From Streptomyces sp. NBC_00878 (GTDB taxonomy: Bacteria; Actinomycetota; Actinomycetes; Streptomycetales; Streptomycetaceae): a stretch of 64,000 nt of DNA. This document shows, in pieces, positions 45,460 to 55,213 of the stretch (positions are counted from its first letter, which is position 1; every line of letters starts with the position of its first letter). The stretch spans positions 7,192,001 through 7,256,000 of the forward strand of contig NZ_JAPEOK010000001.1 in assembly GCF_026341515.1 (NCBI RefSeq), written 5' to 3'. The position numbers and the translations under genes are program-made. Below the pieces are notes generated by a model. That model was not told the origin of the DNA and did not search any database. It saw nothing but the letters and a program-made list of their open reading frames with translations.

Positions 45460-48224
45460 CATCCCGTACGGCCATGACGGGCCCGGGGATTCACGGTCGG
45501 GCTGGGCAGCCAGGAGCACGGCAGGCTGCCCCGGAGCCCGGTGTGCCGGGTGGTGCTCAGTGGTCCGACCGCCGCTCGGGCGTACACGCCACCTCCGACA
45601 ACCCGCTCGGTGCCGCGCATCCTCGCCAAGAGGCGCCGACGGATCTGCGGTTGGTGCCGCCGGCGCTGGCGGCGTGGGCGACCGCGGCGGTGGCACTGGA
45701 GGCGCCACCGGGGTGGGTCACCGGTGTGGTGATCGTCTGTGTGGTCGTGGCCGGTGGGCTGTTGGCGACCCAGCGGGGCCGTACGCGCAGTGAGTCGCAG
45801 CCACGTCATCAGCCGCAGCTCAGTCATCGGCCCAATCATCAACTGGAGCCCAGTCATCAGCCGGAGCCGGAGCCGGAGCGACAGTCGGAGCGGGCGCGGG
45901 CGCGGGCGCGGGAGCTGGCGCGGCAGTCGCAGCGAGGCGGCGCGTGGCAGGGTCGATGGCGTTCGTGGACGAAAGTCTCCGTTGCCGCCGTGCTGCTCTG
46001 TGTCGCGGCGGCGGCTGTCTCCGGCGGTCTGCACGGTGCGGACCTGCGCCGTGGCCCCGTTCCGGAGCTGGCGCGGCAGTACGCCCAGGTGACCGCCGAG
46101 GCGGAGATCACCTCGGATCCACGGCTGACCCGCCCCCGGATCAAGGGCGACCACGCGGCGCCGACCGCCATCCTGGTCAACGCCGAGGTCCGACGTGTCG
46201 AGAAGCCGGACGGGACGGCGGTGGAAACGCGAACTCCGGTGCTGCTGACCGTGGACGCGGGTGCGCGGGCGGTCCGTGAGCGTCAGGGCGGCTCGCCCTG
46301 GCTCTCGCTCCTGCCTTCCACACGGGTGTGTGTGACGGCCCGAGTCGTGCCAGCGCTCGGAGACGGAGACCGGATCGCGGCAGTACTGCGCGTGCGTGGC
46401 AGCGGGCCGCCGAGGGTGGTCGGGCCGCCGTCGGACACGCAGCGGTTCGCCGGAGAGCTGCGCGGCGGGCTGCGGGCGGCGACCGACGGGCTGGAGCCGG
46501 ACGCGCGGGCGCTGTTGCCGGGCCTGGTGGTGGGGGACACCTCACGGGTCACGCCGGAGCTGGACGAGGCCTTCAAAGCGACGGATCTCACACATCTTCT
46601 GGCGGTCAGCGGAGCCAACTTCACGATCGTGCTCGCCCTGCTCATCGGGCCGCCCGGCCGTGCCCAGCAGGCGGAACGCCGAGGGCTGGCACCGCGGCTG
46701 GGTATCCCGCTGCGGGCGACCGCGCTGTTCGGTGGGGCGCTCACGCTCGGCTTCGTGATCGTGTGCCGGCCCGACCCGAGCGTGCTGCGAGCCGCGGCCT
46801 GCGGATCGATCGCGCTGCTGGCCATCGCGACCGGTCGCCGCAGATCACTGATCCCGGCGCTGGCCACGGCGGTTCTGGTGCTCGTGCTCTACGACCCCTG
46901 GCTCGCCCGGAGTTACGGGTTCCTGCTCTCCGTGCTTGCCACCGGGGCCCTGCTCACGCTGGCTCCGCGGTGGAGTTCCGCGTTGCGGAGACGTGGGGTG
47001 CCGCCGCGGTTGGCCGAGGCGTTGGCGGCCGCGGGCGCCGCGCAGGCGGTGTGCGCACCGGTGGTCGCCGTCCTCTCGGCACGGGTGAGCCTGGTGGCGG
47101 TGCCGTGCAATCTGCTGGTGGAGTTCGCGGTCGCGCCGGCCACGGTGCTGGGCTTCGCGACCCTGGCTGCGGCTCCATGGGCGATGCCGGTCGCCAAGGC
47201 ACTGGCGTGGTGCGCGAGTTGGCCCGCCGGATGGATCGCGGACATCGCCCGGGCGGGGGCCGCGCTGCCGGGCGGAGGAGTGGACTGGCCGGGCAGTTGG
47301 GCAGGCGCTCTGCTGCTCGCCTCCGTGATCGCCGTTGTCGTGCTGGTCGGCCGCAGGCTCCTGAGGCATCCCTGGCTCAGCGCCGCCTGCGGAGTGCTGC
47401 TTCTGCTCGTGATGGTGCAGCCGCCCCCTCTCACCCGGGTGATCACGGGGTGGCCGCCGCCCGGCTGGCGGTTCGCGATGTGTGACGTGGGGCAGGGCGA
47501 CGCGACGGTGCTCGCGGCGGGTGACGGTACCGCTGTCGTGGTCGACGCGGGACCGGACCCGGTGCTGGCCGACCGATGTCTGCGGGCGCTCGGCATCACC
47601 CGGATCCCGCTCGTCGTACTGACGCACTTCCACGCGGACCACGTCGCCGGGCTGCCGGGTGTGCTGCGCGGGCGTTCGGTGGGCGCGATCGAGACCACGG
47701 GCTTCGAAGAGCCGCTGGATCAGGCGGAGTTCGTCCACCGGCAGGCGGCGGCCCGGCGGATCCCGGTGACGCGGGCGGTGGCGGGGGAACGGCGTCGCAC
47801 GGGTGCGCTCGACTGGCAGGTCCTGTGGCCGCCACCGGAGCGGGCCCCGGAACCGGAGGGCCCGAACGACGCGAGCGTCACCCTGCTCGTACGGTCGGCG
47901 GGGCTGACCCTGCTGATGCTCGGAGACCTCGAACCACCGGCACAGCAGGCGCTGCTGAGATCACCGGCCGGGGCGGGCCTGGGGACCGTGGACGTGCTCA
48001 AGGTCGCCCACCATGGGTCGGCCTACCAGGACCCGGAGCTCATACGCCGGGTGGCGCCGCGCCTCGCCGTGATCTCCTGTGGCGCCGACAACCCGTACGG
48101 ACACCCGGCACCCAGCACGGTGGCGGCACTGCGCGCCGGGGGCGCGGCGGTGCTGCGTACGGACGAGGACGGTGCGGTCGCGGTGGCAGGCGGCGGTGAG
48201 CGCCTGCTGGTGGCGAGAGACTGA
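45456..48224 (+). CDS. comEC: ComEC/Rec2-family DNA internalisation protein
   Basis: A 922-residue membrane protein. After a variable N-terminus with two helices (60-105) and a soluble OB-like region, the competence domain (about 350-610) holds LPGLVVGDTSRVTPEL and TDLTHLLAVSGANF. The C-terminal metallo-beta-lactamase domain (about 665-900) has LTHFHADHVAG and VAHHGSAYQD, the metal-binding motifs. In competent bacteria ComEC forms the DNA channel and the C-terminal part acts as nuclease. Streptomyces is not known for natural transformation, so the role here is open. ATG overlaps the comEA stop. Confidence 0.93.
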   Translation: MTSRTAMTGPGIHGRAGQPGARQAAPEPGVPGGAQWSDRRSGVHATSDNPLGAAHPRQEAPTDLRLVPPALAAWATAAVALEAPPGWVTGVVIVCVVVAGGLLATQRGRTRSESQPRHQPQLSHRPNHQLEPSHQPEPEPERQSERARARARELARQSQRGGAWQGRWRSWTKVSVAAVLLCVAAAAVSGGLHGADLRRGPVPELARQYAQVTAEAEITSDPRLTRPRIKGDHAAPTAILVNAEVRRVEKPDGTAVETRTPVLLTVDAGARAVRERQGGSPWLSLLPSTRVCVTARVVPALGDGDRIAAVLRVRGSGPPRVVGPPSDTQRFAGELRGGLRAATDGLEPDARALLPGLVVGDTSRVTPELDEAFKATDLTHLLAVSGANFTIVLALLIGPPGRAQQAERRGLAPRLGIPLRATALFGGALTLGFVIVCRPDPSVLRAAACGSIALLAIATGRRRSLIPALATAVLVLVLYDPWLARSYGFLLSVLATGALLTLAPRWSSALRRRGVPPRLAEALAAAGAAQAVCAPVVAVLSARVSLVAVPCNLLVEFAVAPATVLGFATLAAAPWAMPVAKALAWCASWPAGWIADIARAGAALPGGGVDWPGSWAGALLLASVIAVVVLVGRRLLRHPWLSAACGVLLLLVMVQPPPLTRVITGWPPPGWRFAMCDVGQGDATVLAAGDGTAVVVDAGPDPVLADRCLRALGITRIPLVVLTHFHADHVAGLPGVLRGRSVGAIETTGFEEPLDQAEFVHRQAAARRIPVTRAVAGERRRTGALDWQVLWPPPERAPEPEGPNDASVTLLVRSAGLTLLMLGDLEPPAQQALLRSPAGAGLGTVDVLKVAHHGSAYQDPELIRRVAPRLAVISCGADNPYGHPAPSTVAALRAGGAAVLRTDEDGAVAVAGGGERLLVARD

Positions 48225-48228
48225 GCAC

Positions 48229-49050
48229 ATGAAACCCGCACAGGCTGATGCCTACCTCCGCCGTATCGGCGCCGCCCACCCCGCCTGGCCGACCGCCGAC
48301 GTACTGCGTGAACTCCAGATGAGGCACCTGCTGACCGTGCCGTTCGAGAATCTGTCGATCCATCTCGGCGAGGAGATCGTGCTGGAGGAGGAGCGGCTGC
48401 TGGACAAAGTGGTGGGTTCCCGGAGGGGCGGTTTCTGTTACGAACTGAACGGGGCGTTCGGGATGTTGCTCGGGGCGCTGGGCTTCGATGTGACATTGCT
48501 CGCGGCGCGCGTGTACGGGGAGGAGGAGCGGCTGGGGATCCCGTACGACCATGTCGCGCTGCGGGTGCGGACGGTGGACGGGGGCGACTGGCTCGTCGAT
48601 GTCGGCTTCGGGGCGAACAGTCACTATCCGCTGGCATTCGGGGAACGGGGCGAACAGGCTGATCCGGGCGGTGCGTTCCGGGTGATCGTGGCCGGGGCGG
48701 ACCCGGCGGGGGTGCGGGGGAACGACAGGCGGTTCGGGGACCTGGACGTCGTGCGGGACGGCAGGGCGCAGTACCGGCTGGAGACCCGGCCGAGGGTGCT
48801 CGGGGACTGCGTGGCCGGGGCCTGGTGGCACAGCACCTCGCCGGCGTCGCACTTCACGCGGTCGCTCGTCTGCTCGCGGCTCACCAAGGACGGCGGGCGT
48901 ATCACGCTCAGCGGGCGCACGCTCACGGTCACGAAGCCCGACGGCGGGAAGGAGGGGGTGGAACTGGCCACGGACAAGGAGGTGTTGGAGGCATATCGAG
49001 AGCGGTTCGGAATCGTGCTGGAGCGCGTCCCGGTTGTCAGAAAGGGCTAA
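48229..49050 (+). CDS. nat: Arylamine N-acetyltransferase
   Basis: A 273-residue enzyme that transfers acetyl from acetyl-CoA to arylamines, hydrazines or related amines. The Cys-His-Asp triad is complete: Cys70 in RRGGFCYELNG, His108 in PYDHVAL, Asp124 in WLVDVGFG. In antibiotic producers related enzymes close ansamycin rings, but no such cluster is nearby. It starts 4 nt after comEC. Confidence 0.94.
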   Translation: MKPAQADAYLRRIGAAHPAWPTADVLRELQMRHLLTVPFENLSIHLGEEIVLEEERLLDKVVGSRRGGFCYELNGAFGMLLGALGFDVTLLAARVYGEEERLGIPYDHVALRVRTVDGGDWLVDVGFGANSHYPLAFGERGEQADPGGAFRVIVAGADPAGVRGNDRRFGDLDVVRDGRAQYRLETRPRVLGDCVAGAWWHSTSPASHFTRSLVCSRLTKDGGRITLSGRTLTVTKPDGGKEGVELATDKEVLEAYRERFGIVLERVPVVRKG

Positions 49051-49226
49051 TTCTGAGGAAGGAAATGAACGGGGCTGCCAATTCGGGCTACTCGTACGTA
49101 GTCCCAGCACATGTGCTGGATTCCTGCGATGTAGTCGTCTGTTGCCTCGAAAGTCGCATCAGTGGTCGAATACCTCCTCGGCAACGGTGATTTCACGAGT
49201 TCGTGTCAGGCGAGGGCGGGTCGCAG

Positions 49227-50108
49227 ATGGTCGGCAGCTGGATGAGGAACCGCACGAACCGAGTGCAACGGGGGGATCGGCTCGCCGCGGTGCCGATGCC
49301 GGACGGGGCCGGAGTGCTCACCTGCCGGGTACTGGATCCGGTCAACCAGCCGGTGCCGCATGCCGAGTTCGTCGTCACGGACGCGGCGGGGCGAAAAGTG
49401 GTCGGCGGCGGGCTGGATCCGTTCGGGTCCTTCACGGTGACGCTGCCCGCCGGCGAGTACCGGCTCGCGGTGTCGGCCGAGGGATACGCCCCGCACCGGG
49501 CGAACGCCACAGTGGCCGAGAACGCGCTGGCCTCGCTCGGCGAAGTGACGCTGCAGGTAGCCCGGCCACCGGCGCTGCCCCGGCCGGGCGACTGGGAGAT
49601 CGAGCCGGCGCACTCCTCGATCGGGTTCACCGCCCGGCACATCGGGCTGGCCAAGGTGCGTGGCCGGTTCAACAGCTTCGCCGGGGCGATACGGCTGGCC
49701 GAGCGCCCCGAGGAGTCGGCCATGCATGTGGTGATCGACGCGTCGTCCATCGACACCAACGTGAAGATGCGGGACGACCATCTGCGGTCCGCGGACTTTC
49801 TGGATGTCGACCGGTTTCCGACGCTGGAGTTCTACAGCGACCGGTTCGCGCACCGGGGCGGCAACCGGTGGGCGGTCACCGGGGCGCTGTCGCTGCACGG
49901 GGTGACGCGGACGATCACGCTCGACACGGAGTATCTCGGCGTCGGCAACGGCATGGAGGGGGAGGTACGGGCGGCCTGCCGGGCGTCCACCGAACTGCGC
50001 CGCGACGACTTCACGGTGAGCTGGCAGACGATGCTGGCCCGGGGCATCGCCGTGGTCGGCCCGAGCATCAGGGTCAATCTGGACGTACAGATCGTGCCCA
50101 AGGGCTGA
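49227..50108 (+). CDS. YceI family protein with N-terminal carboxypeptidase-regulatory-like domain
   Basis: About 293 residues. The N-terminal part (25-100) is a beta-sandwich like the carboxypeptidase regulatory domain (VLTCRVLDPVNQPVPHAEFVV ... PAGEYRLAVSAEGY). The C-terminal part (about 120-290) is a YceI lipocalin fold (DWEIEPAHSSIGFTARHIGL, DVDRFPTLEF), which binds isoprenoid-type lipids. No signal peptide is seen. ATG at 49227 is chosen; GTG at 49203 and ATG at 49242 are alternatives. No gene or clear promoter is seen in 49051-49226. Confidence 0.88.
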   Translation: MVGSWMRNRTNRVQRGDRLAAVPMPDGAGVLTCRVLDPVNQPVPHAEFVVTDAAGRKVVGGGLDPFGSFTVTLPAGEYRLAVSAEGYAPHRANATVAENALASLGEVTLQVARPPALPRPGDWEIEPAHSSIGFTARHIGLAKVRGRFNSFAGAIRLAERPEESAMHVVIDASSIDTNVKMRDDHLRSADFLDVDRFPTLEFYSDRFAHRGGNRWAVTGALSLHGVTRTITLDTEYLGVGNGMEGEVRAACRASTELRRDDFTVSWQTMLARGIAVVGPSIRVNLDVQIVPKG

Positions 50109-50133
50109 CCTGTCGTGCCCAAGGGCTGACCTG
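50092..50133 (+). repeat. 21-bp duplication spanning the YceI stop codon
   Basis: TCGTGCCCAAGGGCTGACCTG is present twice in tandem (50092-50112, 50113-50133) without mismatch; the first copy contains the gene's TGA. Confidence 0.85.
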
Positions 50134-50194
50134 GTGTTTCGGTGGCCGCCCGCCCTCGGTGCTGAGCCCCGCCCGCGTACCGGAAAATAGCCGT

Positions 50195-50440
50195 GTGAGC
50201 GACGTGAGACATGTACTGGTCCTGCCCGACCGCGATGCCGCGCAGGAGGCGGCGGAGGCGCTCGGAGAGCGGTTCGCCCTCGACGAGGAGCCGCAACTCG
50301 TACGGGACGCCTTGGCCGGCGAGGACGATGCCGAGGACGCGCAGTGGCTGCTGGTCCTGCGGGACGGGGACGGGCGGCTCGACGCGAAGGAGTTGGACGA
50401 GTTCGCGGGGGAGTGGGATGGGTGGCGGGAGGAGCCGTAG
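50195..50440 (+). CDS. Small acidic protein, function unknown (81 aa)
   Basis: Starts SDVRHVLVLPDRDAAQEAAE and is rich in Asp, Glu and Ala, with a DGDGRLDAKELDEF stretch that superficially resembles an EF-hand loop. No family was recognised. GTG at 50195 is chosen because a GAAAAT -10-like box (50183-50188) ends 6 nt upstream; no Shine-Dalgarno is seen. Confidence 0.6.
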   Translation: MSDVRHVLVLPDRDAAQEAAEALGERFALDEEPQLVRDALAGEDDAEDAQWLLVLRDGDGRLDAKELDEFAGEWDGWREEP

Positions 50441-50452
50441 GTCAGTGCGGTC

Positions 50453-50579
50453 GCCACTGCCACTGCCACTGCGGCTGCGATAACCACGGTTACCGCCACC
50501 GCCACCGCCACCGCCACCCCCACTGCCGCTGCGGCAGCCACATTTACAGCCACCACAGCGCTGCCGCCGCTGCCGCGGT
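50453..50579 (+). repeat. Hexanucleotide low-complexity tract in a gene-free region
   Basis: Runs of GCCACT (50453-50469) and GCCACC (50491-50517) dominate. The whole region 50441-50942 (502 bp) shows no convincing gene on either strand; frames are open only because of composition. Confidence 0.6.
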
Positions 50580-50942
50580 CGTCGGCCACCGCATGGACGT
50601 TGGCTTGTTCACGGGCGTCGGCTCTCTGCATGGCCAGAGCCGGACCAGCAGGCCGCTGAGTCTCCGTGTGGCCGGGCCAGCCCGCCGCTGGGCCTCTGTG
50701 CGGCCGGGCCACCACGCCGCCGGTCCAACCTACGCTCGTCGGCCACTCCCAGTCGTCGGTGACTACCTACGGGCATCGGCTCAGCCTTCGGCCGTCGGTG
50801 CCGTCGGTGCCGTCTATGGCCGTCGGCCTTGCGCTCCGGCTGCCCGTTTCGCCCTCCGGCAAGTCCACTCCTTGCTGGACGATTCGCTTCACCGTCGGCG
50901 GTCGGAGTTCGTTGTCAGTGGTGCGTGGGATGCTTGAGTGCG

Positions 50943-51929
50943 ATGGCCAGGAACTCTGCAAACGACAATCCGCTCGCCCCTGTCACGATCGCCGTCGGCC
51001 AGGAGGATCTCCTGCTCGACCGTGCCGTGCAGGAGGTGGTGGCCGCCGCGCGGGCCGCCGACGCGGACACGGACGTACGGGATCTCACGTCGGACCAGGT
51101 GCAGCCGGGCACGCTCGCCGAGCTGACCAGTCCGTCGCTCTTCGCGGAGCGCAAGGTCGTCGTGGTGCGCAACGCACAGGACCTGTCGGCCGACACGATC
51201 AAGGACGTGAAGGGGTATCTGGGCGCCCCCGCCGAGGAGATCACGCTCGTGCTGTTGCACGCGGGTGCGGCCAAGGGCAAGGGGCTGCTCGATGCCGCGC
51301 GCAAGGCGGGTGCGCGGGAGATCGCCTGTCCCAAGATGACGAAGCCGGCGGATCGGCTGGCGTTCGTGCGGAGCGAGTTCCGGGCGCTGGGGCGGTCCGC
51401 CACGCCTGAGGCCTGCCAGGCCCTTGTCGATTCCATCGGGAGCGATCTGCGGGAGCTGGCGTCCGCCGTGACGCAGCTCGTCTCGGACATCGAGGGGACG
51501 ATCGACGAGGCCGTTGTCGGGCGGTACTACACGGGACGTGCGGAGGCTTCCAGCTTCACGGTGGCCGACCGGGCGGTTGAGGGGCGGGCGGCGGAGGCGT
51601 TGGAGGCTCTGCGGTGGTCGTTGTCGACCGGGGTCGCCCCTGTTCTGATCACGAGTGCGTTGGCGCAGGGTGTTCGGGCCATCGGGAAGTTGTCGTCCGC
51701 TCGGGGTGGGCGGCCTGCCGATCTTGCCCGGGAGCTGGGGATGCCGCCCTGGAAGATTGATCGGGTGCGGCAGCAGATGCGGGGGTGGACTCCGGACGGG
51801 GTTTCCGTCGCGCTGCGCGCGGTGGCGGAGGCCGACGCCGGGGTCAAGGGGGGCGGTGACGATCCCGAGTACGCCCTGGAAAAGGCCGTCGTCGCCATCG
51901 CCCGAGCGGCACGCTCCCGCCAGGGGTAG
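50943..51929 (+). CDS. holA: DNA polymerase III subunit delta
   Basis: A 328-residue clamp-loader subunit that opens the beta clamp. It matches the delta fold: VTIAVGQEDLLLDRAVQ at the start, then ERKVVVVRNAQDL and GSDLRELASAVTQLVS, with the C-terminal collar domain. ATG at 50943 begins the conserved region. The position beside rpsT is conserved in bacteria. Confidence 0.94.
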   Translation: MARNSANDNPLAPVTIAVGQEDLLLDRAVQEVVAAARAADADTDVRDLTSDQVQPGTLAELTSPSLFAERKVVVVRNAQDLSADTIKDVKGYLGAPAEEITLVLLHAGAAKGKGLLDAARKAGAREIACPKMTKPADRLAFVRSEFRALGRSATPEACQALVDSIGSDLRELASAVTQLVSDIEGTIDEAVVGRYYTGRAEASSFTVADRAVEGRAAEALEALRWSLSTGVAPVLITSALAQGVRAIGKLSSARGGRPADLARELGMPPWKIDRVRQQMRGWTPDGVSVALRAVAEADAGVKGGGDDPEYALEKAVVAIARAARSRQG

Positions 51930-51969
51930 CCACTGCCGGGCTCTTTCCCGCCCCCGCCGCCCCTACCCT

Positions 51970-52062
51970 CCCCCACTCTCGGCTTCTCCCCCACTCTCGG
52001 CTTCTCCCCCACTCTCGGCTTCGCTCGAGCGGGGGGACCCCCATGAGCGGGGGGACCCCCAT
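51970..52062 (+). repeat. 18-bp tandem repeats after holA
   Basis: Three copies of CCCCCACTCTCGGCTTCT (from 51970) are followed by two exact copies of GAGCGGGGGGACCCCCAT (52027-52044, 52045-52062). Together they resemble an expanded form of a palindrome common between Streptomyces genes. Confidence 0.75.
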
Positions 52063-52070
52063 CGTCCCTT

Positions 52071-52146
52071 TCTGGGGGCTGCGCCCCCAGTCCCCCGCTG
52101 TCGGCCTGAACGGCCTCGTCCTCAAACGTCGGACGGGCTGAAAAGC
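52071..52146. repeat. Streptomyces-type intergenic palindromes
   Basis: CTGGGGGCTGCGCCCCCAG (52072-52090) is a perfect hairpin, and CGTCCTCAAACGTCGGACGG near 52118-52137 is a second widely seen Streptomyces motif. They probably act as terminators between the convergent holA and rpsT. The region 52147-52315 has no gene; an ACTCGTAC/GTACGAGT inverted repeat lies near 52209-52254. Confidence 0.65.
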
Positions 52147-52315
52147 CCAAAGGCCCCAACCCCTCGTCCCGGGAAGGGCGAGTGGTCGGGGCCTCGGTTG
52201 GTGCTGGGACTCGTACCCGCGTGGCGAACGCAGGCCGCGTACGAGTCGGGTTGCCGGGCGGGAGCGGATGAGAGAGGGCCCGCTCAGGTCCGTCCGGCGG
52301 TCAAATCAAGTGAGG

Positions 52316-52582
52316 TCAGCCCTGGAGCGAAGCGACCTTGGAAGCAAGCGCCGACTTCTTGTTGGCGGCCTGGTTCTTGTGGATGACGCCCTTCGAGACA
52401 GCCTTGTCCAGCTTGCGTGAAGCCTCGCGCGCGGCCGCCGTGGCCGTCTCGACGTCACCCGCGGCAGCAGCCTCACGGGCCTTGCGGATCGCGGTCTTCA
52501 GCGAAGACTTGACGGCCTTGTTGCGCAGCCGAGCCTTCTCATTGGTCTTGATCCGCTTGATCTGGGACTTGATGTTCGCCAC
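52316..52582 (-). CDS. rpsT: 30S ribosomal protein S20
   Basis: An 88-residue S20 ([20 protein letters not shown]; ends [19 protein letters not shown]), which binds 16S rRNA as a helical bundle. It starts at GTG (52582) with GAGAAGG about 7 nt upstream. It is divergent from lepA across a 256-bp gap that must hold both promoters; none was assigned. Confidence 0.98.
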   Translation of the reverse strand: MANIKSQIKRIKTNEKARLRNKAVKSSLKTAIRKAREAAAAGDVETATAAAREASRKLDKAVSKGVIHKNQAANKKSALASKVASLQG

Positions 52583-52838
52583 GAATGAGCCTTCTCAGGT
52601 TCTGGTACGCGAGAAACGAGGGACGGGAAACGGAAATACGCCTCACGGACTCGCCTCGTGCACCGTTTGGTTTCTTGAGGATGTGTCTCCTGCAGAGAGG
52701 GCATGAGACACAGCTGTTCAGGCTACCAGTCACCGCACGAGTGGCCCAAACCGGTCGCATGCCCCCGCCCATGGGACCATGGAGCCTACGTATCGATCCG
52801 ACCCGAGGCGACAGGCGCCTCAAGAGACAGGACCCTGC

Positions 52839-54707
<1,869 letters not shown>

Positions 54708-54741
54708 CCACCCCTTGGGTCATCGGTCGGCCGTGCAATCA

Positions 54742-54773
54742 CGGGCCCGTCGCGCTTTCGCGCGGCGGGCCCG
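54742..54773 (+). terminator. Terminator after lepA
   Basis: CGGGCCCGTCGCGC pairs with GCGCGGCGGGCCCG (one mismatch) around a TTTC loop, 35 nt after the lepA stop codon. No T tract follows. Confidence 0.75.
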
Positions 54774-54917
54774 CGGTGTTTCCGGACCGCCGCATTCCGT
54801 CCGCGGACCGCCGTGTTCCGTCTACGCTCTGTGGGCGTTCCGCCCACGCTCTGTGGGAAGTGACAACACGCCGCCCCTTACGCACCGGGCGGACGGGCTT
54901 TACTCTGATCACCACTC

Positions 54918-55175
54918 GTGGTTACTCGTGAGTTAAACAACGAGTGCACCGAGCCAGTCGCACGTGAGTCATCAGCACCAAAGGCTCCTGAGGCACCCGC
55001 AGCAGACGCTCCTGAACCATCCGTACGAAACGCTCCTGAACCATCCGTACGAAACGCTCCTGAACCACCCGTACGAAACGCTCCTGAACCATCCGTACGA
55101 AACGCTCCTGAGTCACCAGCACCAACCGCCCCTGGGCGAACTGTCAGAGCCAACCGCCAGAGTCAACCGCAATGA
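54918..55175 (+). CDS. Possible small repeat protein upstream of the acyl-CoA ligase
   Basis: An 85-codon frame from GTG 54918, closely following a TACTCT box (54901-54906). Its product is MVTRELNNECTEPVARESSA, then NAPEPSVR octapeptide repeats. Codon 6 is TTA. The frame's stop overlaps an ATG (55172) in the ligase frame, hinting at coupling. The repeats keep several frames open, so it may be non-coding; this is a tentative call. Confidence 0.3.
   Translation: MVTRELNNECTEPVARESSAPKAPEAPAADAPEPSVRNAPEPSVRNAPEPPVRNAPEPSVRNAPESPAPTAPGRTVRANRQSQPQ
54959..55126 (+). repeat. Seven-copy 24-bp tandem repeat
   Basis: Four near-exact units of CGCTCCTGAACCATCCGTAC plus GAAA start at 55007, 55031, 55055 and 55079, flanked by degenerate copies at 54959, 54983 and 55103. 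The period is a multiple of three. It lies in the 5' region of the acyl-CoA ligase. Confidence 0.85.
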
Positions 55176-55213
55176 GCCAGCCACACGCACTGTCGCGGGC
55201 CCCGGAGGATGTC

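Noticed and set aside
50074..50715. A 213-codon minus-strand frame rich in Ala/Val
   Set aside because: It is produced by the hexanucleotide tract and overlaps the antisense of two plus-strand genes; no ribosome-binding site or domain.
54959..55126. CRISPR-like array of 24-bp repeats
   Set aside because: Head-to-tail units without spacers; a simple minisatellite.
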